From UBA2336 sp049306095 (GTDB lineage: Bacteria; Bacteroidota; Bacteroidia; Cytophagales; Cyclobacteriaceae), in NCBI GenBank assembly GCA_049306095.1, contig JBAQPU010000030.1, positions 152,942-216,941 on the forward strand: DNA of 64,000 nt. Reading direction: 5' to 3'. Positions 18,571 through 26,454 of this stretch are shown here, in pieces. Made by a program: the position numbers and the translations under genes. The notes under the pieces are model-generated. The model did not search any database. It saw nothing but the letters and a program-made list of their open reading frames with translations, and was not told the origin of the DNA. The number at the start of each line of letters is the position of its first letter. Position 1 is the first letter of the stretch.

Positions 18571-19479
18571 ATGAAAACAAAAAGATTAACCCCCATTTTG
18601 GCTCTTATTTTAATTGCATCCTTGACGTACGGTCAAGATTATGCCTTTAAAGTAATGGCTAATAAAGGAAGCAATGAGGTAAAATCGGGCGATACATGGC
18701 AGCCCCTGAAGACCGGAGCCAGCCTGAAGTCAACCGATGAATTGAAACTGGTTGATAATGCGTACATCGGGTTGATTCACGCAAGTGGTAAACCCCTTGA
18801 AATGCGACAGTCAGGAAATTTTAAAGTAGCCGATTTGGCGGCAAAAGTTGGAGGAGGAACCAGCGTATTAAATAAGTATACCGACTTTATTCTGAGCTCA
18901 AGTGCTGAAAGCAAGAAAAACAAGCTAAGCGCAACAGGAGCGGTACACCGGGCAACCGGAACATATGCTATCCATCTTCATTTACCCGATAATCAGAAAT
19001 CTGCGGTGTATAATACCTCCGCTACCGTAACATGGGATACCGAAATTGCAGGCCCATACATTGTAACGGTTTCAAACATGGCCAGTGAAGCGTTGGCTTC
19101 TTTTGAAGTTGAAGGAAAAAGCGTAGTCATTGACCTGAAAGATCCAAAGTACAAGTTTAATACTCCTGGTGATCCTTTCAGTGCGGGATTAATGGTTCAG
19201 ATAAAATCAAAAGCAGACGACAAGAAAGTATCGAAAGAACATATGATTCGTGCCCTTTCTTCTACGGATGCTGAAAAAGTTAAGCAAACACTGGATCCTG
19301 TGATGGGTGAAATTGGCAACGACCAAACGGCCATCAATATGTTTTATATGGCAGGATTTTATGAACAAAATAGTTTATTGATTGATGCCATTGCTGCGTA
19401 TGAAGCAGCCGTAAAACTGGAGCCTTCATACCAGGAATTTTATGATGATTTCTTGTTGCGAAACAATTTGAAGAAGTGA
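18571..19479 (+). CDS. Secreted FecR-domain/TPR protein, paralogue 1
   Basis: A 302-residue exported protein. The ATG at 18571 gives a clear signal peptide (MKTKRLTPILALILIASLTYGQ); the longer frame from 18463 would overlap the upstream gene. Residues ~23-95 resemble the FecR domain as found in secreted proteins (GDTWQPLKTGASLKSTDELKL, then YIGLIHASGKPLEMRQSG). A C-terminal segment (FYMAGFYEQNSLLIDAIAAYEAAVKLEP) is a TPR-like hairpin. The next gene is a close paralogue. TAAATTTG at 18540-18547 could be a -7 element, but its -33 partner is missing. FecR-like proteins next to CHASE2 sensors are a recurring association; the exact role is unknown. Confidence 0.82.
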   Translation: MKTKRLTPILALILIASLTYGQDYAFKVMANKGSNEVKSGDTWQPLKTGASLKSTDELKLVDNAYIGLIHASGKPLEMRQSGNFKVADLAAKVGGGTSVLNKYTDFILSSSAESKKNKLSATGAVHRATGTYAIHLHLPDNQKSAVYNTSATVTWDTEIAGPYIVTVSNMASEALASFEVEGKSVVIDLKDPKYKFNTPGDPFSAGLMVQIKSKADDKKVSKEHMIRALSSTDAEKVKQTLDPVMGEIGNDQTAINMFYMAGFYEQNSLLIDAIAAYEAAVKLEPSYQEFYDDFLLRNNLKK

Positions 19480-19503
19480 CCCGTACCTATTCCCGGGAAA
19501 TTC

Positions 19504-19536
19504 AAAGAGCTGCCCGGGTGGCAGCTCTTTTTGTCT
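19504..19536 (+). terminator. Terminator between the FecR paralogues
   Basis: A perfect 11-bp stem (AAAGAGCTGCC at 19504-19514, complement at 19520-19530) with a 5-base CGGGT loop and a following TTTTTGTCT. This is a strong intrinsic terminator 24 bases after the first paralogue, so the second copy probably has its own promoter in the 29 bases that remain or depends on read-through. Confidence 0.9.
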
Positions 19537-19565
19537 ATATTCAATTTATAACTTAAGATCCTTTT

Positions 19566-20456
19566 ATGAAATTACATGGAATACTTGTCGCGATTGTAGT
19601 AGTAGCTGTTTTTAATCTGGAAGTTCAGGCCCAGCCGTATACGTTTAAAGTGCTGGTGAGCAAAGGCAAAACCGAAATTAAAGCGGCAAGTGCCTGGCAA
19701 AATATTAAAGTGGGGGCATCCCTGAAGGCTTCAGATGAGGTGAAGATTTCAGAGGGATCATACCTGGGGTTGATTCATGCCAATGGCAAACCGCTTGAAA
19801 TCCGGGAAGCTGGAAGCTTTAAGGTAAGTGAATTAGTGTCGCGCATGGGCAACGGCTCAAGTGTGTTAAACAAATACACTGATTTTATCCTCAGTAGTGA
19901 TCAGGAAAAAAAGAATAAGTTATCGGCAACGGGAGCGGTGCACCGGGGGATGAAAGATATGATTATGGTGTATTTGTCAGGCGCGGAACGAGCTGAACTT
20001 TATGGAAATAAATTAGGCGTTCAGTGGGCATCTGATGAAGTGAAGGGACCGTATGAAGTTGTTTTTACAACCTTACTGGAAGATGAACTTGCCCGGTATA
20101 CCGTAAATGAAAATGAACTTTTAGTGGATATGAATGATGCGGGCCTGAGAGATGAATATGAAATTCAGGTAAAAGTTGTTGCGAAGGGCAACCCGGGCAA
20201 AGGATCGAAAGAGTATATTATTAAGCGCCTGCGTCCGGCCGATCGTGTCAAGTTCACGAAAGTAATGGATGAAATTAAGGCCTCCGTAGAACAGGAAACA
20301 GCATTGAGTAAGTATTATATGGCAGGGATTTACGAAGAGAATCTCCTGCTGAACGATGCCATTACAGCCTACCAGGAGGCGATAAAACTGGCTCCGGATG
20401 TGCCCCTTTATAAGGATGCATATGACCAGTTTTTATCCAGACTGGGCTTAAAATAA
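19566..20456 (+). CDS. Secreted FecR-domain/TPR protein, paralogue 2
   Basis: A 296-residue exported protein with a signal peptide ending at EVQAQ. It parallels its upstream neighbour along its length: TFKVLVSKGKTEIKAASAWQ, YLGLIHANGKPLEIREAGSF, SVLNKYTDFILSSDQEKKNK, LSATGAVHRG and the C-terminal YYMAGIYEENLLLNDAITAY TPR-like helix pair. The two clearly come from a tandem duplication. Function unknown; a role as periplasmic partner of the CHASE2 protein is inferred from context. Confidence 0.82.
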   Translation: MKLHGILVAIVVVAVFNLEVQAQPYTFKVLVSKGKTEIKAASAWQNIKVGASLKASDEVKISEGSYLGLIHANGKPLEIREAGSFKVSELVSRMGNGSSVLNKYTDFILSSDQEKKNKLSATGAVHRGMKDMIMVYLSGAERAELYGNKLGVQWASDEVKGPYEVVFTTLLEDELARYTVNENELLVDMNDAGLRDEYEIQVKVVAKGNPGKGSKEYIIKRLRPADRVKFTKVMDEIKASVEQETALSKYYMAGIYEENLLLNDAITAYQEAIKLAPDVPLYKDAYDQFLSRLGLK

Positions 20457-20471
20457 AGAATCGAAAATTTT

Positions 20472-20516
20472 GGAAGGGCCTGACTTATAACCATGAGTTG
20501 GGCCCTTCCTGTTTTA
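20472..20516 (+). terminator. Terminator after FecR paralogue 2
   Basis: A 9-bp stem, GGAAGGGCC at 20472-20480 with its complement at 20501-20509, encloses a 20-base loop and is followed by TGTTTTAATGG. It sits 15 bases after the stop and ahead of the sucD promoter. The long loop makes it a weaker call than the previous terminator. Confidence 0.65.
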
Positions 20517-20523
20517 ATGGTGG

Positions 20524-20554
20524 TTTGGCTGAACCGCAGAATATCCTATTTTTG
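20524..20554 (+). promoter_or_regulatory. sucD promoter
   Basis: TTTG at 20524-20527 and TATTTTTG at 20547-20554 with a 19-base spacer match the Bacteroidota vegetative promoter pattern. The sucD start codon is 23 bases downstream of the -7 element, implying a leader of roughly 15-20 bases. Confidence 0.75.
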
Positions 20555-20577
20555 TACGGGTTCAAAATCACCTTTTT

Positions 20578-21453
20578 ATGAGCGTACTTGTCAACAAAAA
20601 CTCACGTGTAATTGTACAGGGTTTTACCGGATCGGAAGGTTCTTTCCATGCCGGTCAGATGATTGAATATGGTACCAATGTAGTAGGTGGCGTAACACCC
20701 GGAAAAGGAGGTACTGAGCACTTAGGGCGCCCGGTATTTAATTCGGTGAAGGAAGCCGTTGATAAAACAGGTGCAGATGTTTCAATCATTTTTGTTCCTC
20801 CGGCTTTTGCTGCGGATGCCATTATGGAGGCTGCCGATGCAGGGATTAAAGTAATCATTGCGATTACTGAAGGAATACCCGTGAAGGATATGATGACAGC
20901 TAAAAAGTACATTCAAAGTAAAAAAGCTGTGCTGATCGGCCCGAACTGCCCGGGGGTTATTACTCCCGGAGAAGCGAAGGTGGGTATTATGCCGGGGTTT
21001 GTTTTTAAGAAGGGAAAAGTGGGCGTAGTGTCAAAATCAGGTACGCTCACGTATGAAGCTGCCGATCAGATTGTAAAAGCAGGCCTAGGCGTTTCTACTG
21101 CTATTGGAATTGGCGGAGACCCGATTATCGGTACCCCAACGAAAGATGCTGTGGAAATGTTGATGAATGACCCGGAGACTGATGCTGTGGTCATGATTGG
21201 TGAGATTGGTGGAAACTATGAACCACTGGCAGCCCGTTGGATCAAAGAATCTGGAATTAAAAAACCGGTTGTTGGTTTCATTGCCGGACAAACTGCCCCT
21301 CCTGGAAGAAGGATGGGTCATGCCGGTGCCATCATCGGGGGCGCTGAAGACACTGCCGCAGCTAAAATGAAGATTATGAGAGAATGCGGGATTCACGTAG
21401 TGGAATCCCCTGCTGAAATCGGTGAAACAATATTAAAAGTGCTGAAGAAGTAG
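20578..21453 (+). CDS. sucD: Succinyl-CoA synthetase subunit alpha
   Basis: Alpha subunit of the TCA-cycle enzyme that interconverts succinyl-CoA and succinate with substrate-level phosphorylation. 291 residues, full length. The CoA-binding Rossmann domain is at the N-terminus (VIVQGFTGSEGSFHAGQMIEYG), the LIGPNCPGVITPGE block lies in the middle, and the phosphorylated histidine loop GHAGAIIGG is near residue 245. sucC, which is often adjacent in other bacteria, is not next to it here, and the gene has its own promoter. Confidence 0.97.
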   Translation: MSVLVNKNSRVIVQGFTGSEGSFHAGQMIEYGTNVVGGVTPGKGGTEHLGRPVFNSVKEAVDKTGADVSIIFVPPAFAADAIMEAADAGIKVIIAITEGIPVKDMMTAKKYIQSKKAVLIGPNCPGVITPGEAKVGIMPGFVFKKGKVGVVSKSGTLTYEAADQIVKAGLGVSTAIGIGGDPIIGTPTKDAVEMLMNDPETDAVVMIGEIGGNYEPLAARWIKESGIKKPVVGFIAGQTAPPGRRMGHAGAIIGGAEDTAAAKMKIMRECGIHVVESPAEIGETILKVLKK

Positions 21454-21454
21454 A

Positions 21455-21706
21455 TCAGAATGCAGCTTTGAATTCTCGTTCCAGGTAGCTGTTAAATTCT
21501 TTCACGCTGGGAAATGTAGTCACCCGTTCCGGGTTCATCTCCGTGTTGTCCTGCTTGAAAATTACTTCCACACAAAAATCCTTCAGCATATACAAGTATG
21601 CTTTTCTGCCATTCTTCAACCGCGTTCCTAACATTGTACCCCGCTCATGCAAGTATGCTACCTTCTTGTTTTCTGAGAGGAATTTGAAAATCATTCTACC
21701 GATCAT
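21455..21706 (-). CDS. Small conserved-looking hypothetical protein
   Basis: An 83-residue soluble protein, convergent with sucD and ending one base from its stop. The N-terminal part reads MIGRMIFKFLSENKKVAYLHERGTM; the rest is mixed charged/aromatic (GRKAYLYMLKDFCVEVIFK), suggesting a small alpha/beta fold. No signal peptide, membrane helix or known motif. I do not recognise a family. Composition and the tidy fit between neighbours argue that it is real. Confidence 0.6.
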   Translation of the reverse strand: MIGRMIFKFLSENKKVAYLHERGTMLGTRLKNGRKAYLYMLKDFCVEVIFKQDNTEMNPERVTTFPSVKEFNSYLEREFKAAF

Positions 21707-21813
21707 AACGTTTAAAAATTTTGGTCTTTTGTCTAATTGATACGTGAAGGTAGAACGGTTGTTGACAGGATCATATTCGACCCTTTTTTAGAGGCTTAAG
21801 GTTTGGGGTAGAA

Positions 21814-21921
21814 ATGAAAGGCTGGCAGCAGAATCAAACCAGTACCAGCAAAACCTTACGTGAGGGAATAGGCTATTTTTATAAAATCGCTTTAAATAAG
21901 CTGAAAAGGCATCCTTTTTAG
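21814..21921 (+). CDS. Possible 35-residue protein in a gene-free gap
   Basis: Within the 251-base gap 21707-21957 one short frame, ATG at 21814 to TAG at 21921, encodes a basic peptide ending in YFYKIALNKLKRHPF. AAGGTTTG at 21798-21805 resembles a -7 element with one mismatch and no -33 partner. Composition is plausible for a real peptide, but nothing else supports it. The remainder of the gap shows nothing recognisable. Confidence 0.22.
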   Translation: MKGWQQNQTSTSKTLREGIGYFYKIALNKLKRHPF

Positions 21922-21957
21922 GGATTTCAAGCCAAAATATTGCAAGGACTTATTTTC

Positions 21958-23301
21958 TTACAATAGCTCATTTGCCAGGTTGGCCAACTCAGAGCGTTCG
22001 CCCTTTTCCAGGGTAATGTGGGCATACAACTCATGGTTTTTCAACCGGTCGATCAGGTAGGATAACCCATTGCTTTGCGAGTCAAGGTATGGGGTGTCAA
22101 TCTGATGAATGTCGCCCGTAAAAATAAACTTGGTGTTTTCACCCGCCCGGGTAATGATCGTTTTAACTTCGTGGGGGGTGAGGTTCTGAGCTTCATCCAC
22201 AATAAAACAAATGTTGGAAAGGCTTCTTCCGCGAATGTAGGCGAGTGGGGTAATAACCAGTTTTTCCTGGTTAACCATTTCTGTGATTTTAGAGTACTCT
22301 TTATCGGTTTCGCTGTACTGATTTTGGATAAATTTCAAGTTATCCCACAGCGGCTCCATATAAGGATTCAACTTGGATTTAATATCTCCGGGCAAATATC
22401 CGATATCCTTATTGCTCAACGGCACGATTGGACGCGCCAGGTAAATCTGTTTAAATTCTCTTTTCTGCTCCAATGCCGCAGCAAGCGCCAAAAGTGTTTT
22501 GCCGGTACCGGCTACACCTTGTAAGGAAACAAGTTTTATCTCGGGCTTTAATACAGCATGAATGGCAAACGTTTGCTCGGCATTACGCGGCTTAACACCA
22601 TACACCGAACGTTTCTCCACTTGTTCCACCATTTCATTTAAGGGGTTATAGTAAGCCAGTACCGATTTTTTGCCGCTCTTTAAAATATAGAAGTGGTTTT
22701 TTTCGGGCACTACATTTCCAAGAATTTCGGCCGGTGGGCAATATCCCTTTTCGTACAACAGGTTGATCATGTTGGCATCAACATCTTCAATGATCGTACG
22801 CCCGGTGTAAAGGGATGAAATATTTTGAACCTTGCCGGTGGTGTAATCTTCTGCCTGCAGGCCAAGCGCTTTCGCTTTCAAGCGAAGGTTAACGTCTTTC
22901 GAAACGAGAATAATTTTCCTCCCTTTTTCTTCTTTTTGAAGCAGGAGTGCAGAGTTTAAGATGCGGTGATCAGCTTTATCTTCATTAAAAACCTTGTTGG
23001 CATCCATGGAACCATTTCCGCCAGTATCCATCAACACCTTAAAGTTGCCTTTACTTTTGCCGTTGAGGGGATTCCAGTTATGAAGAAGTTGGTCTTTGGC
23101 GAGTTTATCAATCAGCCGTATGAATTCGCGAGCCTCGAAATTTTTGGTGTCGTTGCCTTTTTTGAAGTTGTCGAGTTCCTCCAGTACGGTAATCGGAATT
23201 CCTATATCGTGTTCATCAAAGTTGAGTATGGAATTGTGTTCATAAATAATAACAGAAGTATCCAGCACGAAGATCTTCTTCTCCTTTTTGGTTTTCGACA
23301 T
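21958..23301 (-). CDS. PIN-PhoH family ATPase
   Basis: A 447-residue protein with an N-terminal PIN-like nuclease domain (residues ~10-150: KIFVLDTSVIIYE, later ADHRILNSALLL and VSKDVNLRLKA with the acidic metal-binding residues) and a C-terminal PhoH ATPase domain (Walker A GVAGTGKTLLALAAAL, Walker B FIVDEAQNLTPHEVKTIITR, then FIFTGDIHQID). This is the PhoH2 architecture, in which the pair acts as an RNA helicase/ribonuclease. It is cytoplasmic. It is followed upstream by the AAA+/VWA pair on the same strand with a 98-base gap. Confidence 0.93.
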   Translation of the reverse strand: MSKTKKEKKIFVLDTSVIIYEHNSILNFDEHDIGIPITVLEELDNFKKGNDTKNFEAREFIRLIDKLAKDQLLHNWNPLNGKSKGNFKVLMDTGGNGSMDANKVFNEDKADHRILNSALLLQKEEKGRKIILVSKDVNLRLKAKALGLQAEDYTTGKVQNISSLYTGRTIIEDVDANMINLLYEKGYCPPAEILGNVVPEKNHFYILKSGKKSVLAYYNPLNEMVEQVEKRSVYGVKPRNAEQTFAIHAVLKPEIKLVSLQGVAGTGKTLLALAAALEQKREFKQIYLARPIVPLSNKDIGYLPGDIKSKLNPYMEPLWDNLKFIQNQYSETDKEYSKITEMVNQEKLVITPLAYIRGRSLSNICFIVDEAQNLTPHEVKTIITRAGENTKFIFTGDIHQIDTPYLDSQSNGLSYLIDRLKNHELYAHITLEKGERSELANLANELL

Positions 23302-23399
23302 ACTTTACAAAGAACTAGTTGGTTAAATGTAAAGAAATCATTGCCAAAAAAGGAAGAGGTGAAAAAGTGAAAGTTTTTGGTAATTTTACGCTCCCAACA

Positions 23400-24920
23400 T
23401 TAGAGAGCACTCCCCCTTGTGCCTCCTTCCTCGGCATCATCATCTTCATGTGATTCCTTAGGTAGTGTAAACATGCTGCTGAGCAAATCTTTAAACTGAT
23501 GACCTTGTGTTAAATTGTGTTTACTGATCAGGCTATATTCTGCTAAACCGTGTAAAGCGAATTCCATCAGGAAAAATTTTACAGATGTGCCTTGGCCCTT
23601 GTGAAATTCCAGTATTAGTTCGTGTAGTCCGGGAACACCCTTTAGTGCCTTTTCAAATTCCGGTTGTTTCATATCACTGAGTAGGTCAACCGTGTTGCCA
23701 TCGCTGAACCAATCGGTTATTTTTTTATACGGACTTTTATCTTTTTGCTTTCTGAATTTTTCGGGATTTGGGAAGTAGTTGACAAACTGTGTTCGAATGG
23801 CTTTGCCAATCAGGTTTTGCGCCACAATACCGGGGCCCTCTTGTTCGCCCTCATACACGAGCTCAACTTTTCCTGTAATGGCCGGAATGACTCCGATAAA
23901 ATCTGTGATTCGAATGGCCGCATCCTTCTCCTGATTAATAATGCTTCTGCGCTCGGCAGCGGCAACCAGGTTTTCGTAAGCAGAAATAGTAAGACGGGCA
24001 GAGACACCACTTTTTGAATCAATGTATTCACTTTTGCGTGCCTCAAAGGCGATCTGCTCAACCAGGTCTTTCGCAAGTTCGTGAACGGTAACTATTTTAT
24101 GTTGTTCCTCTTTCAAGCGTGCTTCTTGTGCGGTAATGCGCTTGCCAATTTCGAGGGCTTTCGGGTAGTGTGTAATAATCTGACTGCCGATGCGGTCTTT
24201 TAAAGGAGTTACAATGCTGCCGCGGTTGGTGTAGTCTTCCGGGTTGGCCGTAAAAACAAACTGGAGGTCCAACGGCATTCTGATTTTAAATCCGCGAATT
24301 TGAATGTCGCCCTCCTGTAATATATTGAATAGAGCCACCTGGATGCGAGCCTGTAAATCAGGCAACTCGTTGATCACGAAGATGCACCGGTTGGAACGGG
24401 GGATCAATCCAAAATGGATCACGCGTTCATCGGAGTAGGGTAATTTTAGTGAAGCGGCTTTGATTGGATCCACATCGCCAATTAAATCGGCAATGGAAAC
24501 ATCGGGGGTGGCCAGTTTTTCGGTATAGCGTTCATCGCGATGCATCCAGTGAATGGGTGTATCATCGCCAAGTTCCAGAAGCTTGTCTTTAGCATAGCGT
24601 GAAAGCGGATGGAAGGGGTCATCATTCAACTCCGACCCTGCCACCACCGGGATAAATTCATCCAACAGGTTGATCATGAGGCGGGCTAATCGGGTTTTGG
24701 CCTGGCCCCGTAACCCCAGTAAATTAATATCGTGCCCCGCCAGTATGGCTCGCTCTAAATCGGGAATAACGGTTTCTTCATACCCCCAGATACCTTCAAA
24801 TACGGGTTCTTTCCTGCGAAGTTTTTGAATCAGGTTTTCGCGTAGTTCATCCTTGATTGATCTTGATTGATACTCAGAGTCTTTAAGTTGTTTTAGTGTT
24901 TTGATTTTTGAGTGGTCCAT
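23400..24920 (-). CDS. MoxR/Mg-chelatase-like AAA+ ATPase
   Basis: About 506 residues. The start at 24920 (MDHSKIKTLKQL) is chosen because the extra N-terminal frame up to 25082 runs through an intergenic inverted repeat and into the next gene. Walker A is GLRGQAKTRLARLM; the Walker B position reads CIFVINELPDL, with Asn where Asp is usual, followed by the catalytic Glu. A sensor-like FVFTANPEDYTNRGSI block follows. It belongs to the magnesium-chelatase I/MoxR branch, whose members work with VWA proteins as chaperones for cofactor insertion or complex maturation; the VWA partner is the upstream gene. No chlorophyll role is implied. Confidence 0.85.
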   Translation of the reverse strand: MDHSKIKTLKQLKDSEYQSRSIKDELRENLIQKLRRKEPVFEGIWGYEETVIPDLERAILAGHDINLLGLRGQAKTRLARLMINLLDEFIPVVAGSELNDDPFHPLSRYAKDKLLELGDDTPIHWMHRDERYTEKLATPDVSIADLIGDVDPIKAASLKLPYSDERVIHFGLIPRSNRCIFVINELPDLQARIQVALFNILQEGDIQIRGFKIRMPLDLQFVFTANPEDYTNRGSIVTPLKDRIGSQIITHYPKALEIGKRITAQEARLKEEQHKIVTVHELAKDLVEQIAFEARKSEYIDSKSGVSARLTISAYENLVAAAERRSIINQEKDAAIRITDFIGVIPAITGKVELVYEGEQEGPGIVAQNLIGKAIRTQFVNYFPNPEKFRKQKDKSPYKKITDWFSDGNTVDLLSDMKQPEFEKALKGVPGLHELILEFHKGQGTSVKFFLMEFALHGLAEYSLISKHNLTQGHQFKDLLSSMFTLPKESHEDDDAEEGGTRGSAL

Positions 24921-24945
24921 TTTTTCAAGTTTAAGCTGCGAGTTT

Positions 24946-24988
24946 CGAGCTTTAAGTTTCGAGTTCGTAACTCGTAGCTCAAAGCTCG
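24946..24988. repeat. Imperfect inverted repeat between the VWA and AAA+ genes
   Basis: Two 20-base arms (CGAGCTTTAAGTTTCGAGTT at 24946-24965; 24969-24988) pair at 17 of 20 positions around a 3-base loop, forming a stable hairpin in the 76-base spacer. It has the same word-like build as the spacers in the rpoB-fusA region. It could modulate expression of the AAA+ gene relative to the VWA gene; this is inferred. Confidence 0.6.
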
Positions 24989-24996
24989 TAGCCTCT

Positions 24997-26094
24997 TTAG
25001 AAATTCTTCCTTCTATTCTTTTTAAAGTCTTCAAATACGAGATTACCCAATCCCTGAAGTCCGCTGTAATAAGCGTTTCCATTATTCACTTTTGTAAACT
25101 CACGAACAAAAGCCTTCAGGTATGGGTCGGTGGCAATCATAAATGTTGTTACCGGTATTTTTAACTTTTTAAGTTGAGCGGCCAGGTTGTAGGTTCGATT
25201 TAAAATTTTTGAATCCAACCCAAAACTGTTTTTATAGTAGCGGATACCTTCTTTGATGCAGGTAGGCTTTCCATCGGTGATCATGAAAATTTGTTTGTTG
25301 GGGTTTTTCTTTCGCCTGAGCAAATCCATTGCCAGTTCGAGCCCTGAAACAGTATTGGTATGATATGGTCCTACCTGCAGGTAGGGCAGGTCTTTAATTT
25401 CAATTTGCCAGGCGTCATCGCCAAACACTAAAATATCAAGGGTGTCTTTCGGGTATTTTTTAGTTATCAACTCGGCTAACGCCATGGCCACTTTTTTTGC
25501 TGGTGTAATTCTATCTTCACCATATAAAATCATGGAATGGGAAATATCAATCATTAAAACGGTAGAGGTTTGTGTTTTATACTCACGTTCAATGATCTCG
25601 AGGTCCTCTTCTGTCATGAAAAAATTTTCTACTCCATGATTGATTTGGGCGTTGCGGAGTGAGTCGGTTACGGAAATCTGATCCAGCGTATCGCCAAATT
25701 CGTACGCCCTTCGTTCGGTGGTGGGTTCTCCGTCACGACCGGTATGAAAGGTATTGTGTTCACCCCCTTTTGACTTTTTCAGTTGTCCGAAAATTTCTTC
25801 CAGGGCCGATTGGCGGAGGTTTTGTTCACTTTTAGCCCGGAGTTTGAATTCGCCATTCGGGCCATTTTCTGTAATGTATCCCTCCCTTTTTAGCTGTTCA
25901 ATGAAGTCGCCAATACCGTACCCATCGTTGGTGAGCTTGTATTGTTTATCCAATTCTGTAAGCCATTGCAGGGCTTCAGACACGTTTCCCGAGGTAATCA
26001 GAGCCAGTTGCATGAAGATTTTCAGCAGCTTTTCAAAGTCGCTTTTAGTTTGTTCAGGCGGGGGTATATAGTTGCTAAAACGGTATCCGAGCAT
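24997..26094 (-). CDS. VWA-domain protein, partner of the AAA+ ATPase
   Basis: A 365-residue soluble protein. The N-terminal ~150 residues are helical and charged; the C-terminal half is a von Willebrand factor A domain with the metal site DISHS (in VLMIDISHSMILYGEDRITPAKK, near residue 182), then a second region DILVFGDDAWQIE and an ITDGKPTCIKEG loop carrying the third metal ligand. MoxR-type ATPases and VWA proteins encoded side by side act together in metal insertion or protein-complex activation. The target is unknown. It is first in the operon with the AAA+ gene. Confidence 0.85.
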   Translation of the reverse strand: MLGYRFSNYIPPPEQTKSDFEKLLKIFMQLALITSGNVSEALQWLTELDKQYKLTNDGYGIGDFIEQLKREGYITENGPNGEFKLRAKSEQNLRQSALEEIFGQLKKSKGGEHNTFHTGRDGEPTTERRAYEFGDTLDQISVTDSLRNAQINHGVENFFMTEEDLEIIEREYKTQTSTVLMIDISHSMILYGEDRITPAKKVAMALAELITKKYPKDTLDILVFGDDAWQIEIKDLPYLQVGPYHTNTVSGLELAMDLLRRKKNPNKQIFMITDGKPTCIKEGIRYYKNSFGLDSKILNRTYNLAAQLKKLKIPVTTFMIATDPYLKAFVREFTKVNNGNAYYSGLQGLGNLVFEDFKKNRRKNF

Positions 26095-26263
26095 AAATTC
26101 ACTGAAAATTCCTCCTACCTAAACCAATTAGGAGTGGTTTATGTTTCTTAATAAGTGTTTAATTTAGCCCATATTGCAGGAACCATGTAATAAAATGAAC
26201 GTTATTATCGTTTCCGGGCAGCCACTTAGGGTTACTTTTGTATCGTTTTAAAAATGTAGAAAT

Positions 26264-26386
26264 ATGAAAAGATCTGTATTGGTTTTAATCGCAGCGGCAT
26301 TTATGTTGGCCTCATGTTCGCAATACACATGCCCTACGTATGGCAAGGCAACTCCGGCCAAGCCTGCGAAGCAAGTAAGAATTTAA
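26264..26386 (+). CDS. 40-residue CPTY lipoprotein
   Basis: A very short lipoprotein: signal MKRSVLVLIAAAFMLASC with the lipidated cysteine at residue 18, then SQYTCPTYGK and a Lys/Pro/Ala-rich tail (ATPAKPAKQVRI). TACTTTTG at 26233-26240 fits the -7 element and a strong terminator follows, so it is probably a single-gene unit. Similar tiny lipoproteins with a YTCPTY core are familiar to me from Bacteroidota, without known function. Isolated between divergent and convergent neighbours. Confidence 0.75.
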   Translation: MKRSVLVLIAAAFMLASCSQYTCPTYGKATPAKPAKQVRI

Positions 26387-26416
26387 TCGAAATTTTATGA
26401 TAGAGGGGAATGGGTA

Positions 26417-26454
26417 AACCCTTCTTTCGCTATGCGCGAGAGGAGGGTTTTTTT
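26417..26454 (+). terminator. Terminator after the CPTY lipoprotein
   Basis: A 13-pair stem (AACCCTTCTTTCG at 26417-26429 with 26437-26449, two G-U pairs) closes a 7-base loop and runs into a T tract to 26454. It ends on the stop codon of the convergent hydroxylase gene, so it may serve that transcript's end as well. Confidence 0.85.

Noticed and set aside
24921..25082. Extended N-terminus of the AAA+ gene
   Set aside because: The extra residues come from the inverted repeat at 24946-24988 and the end of the VWA gene; the ATG at 24920 fits the domain start.
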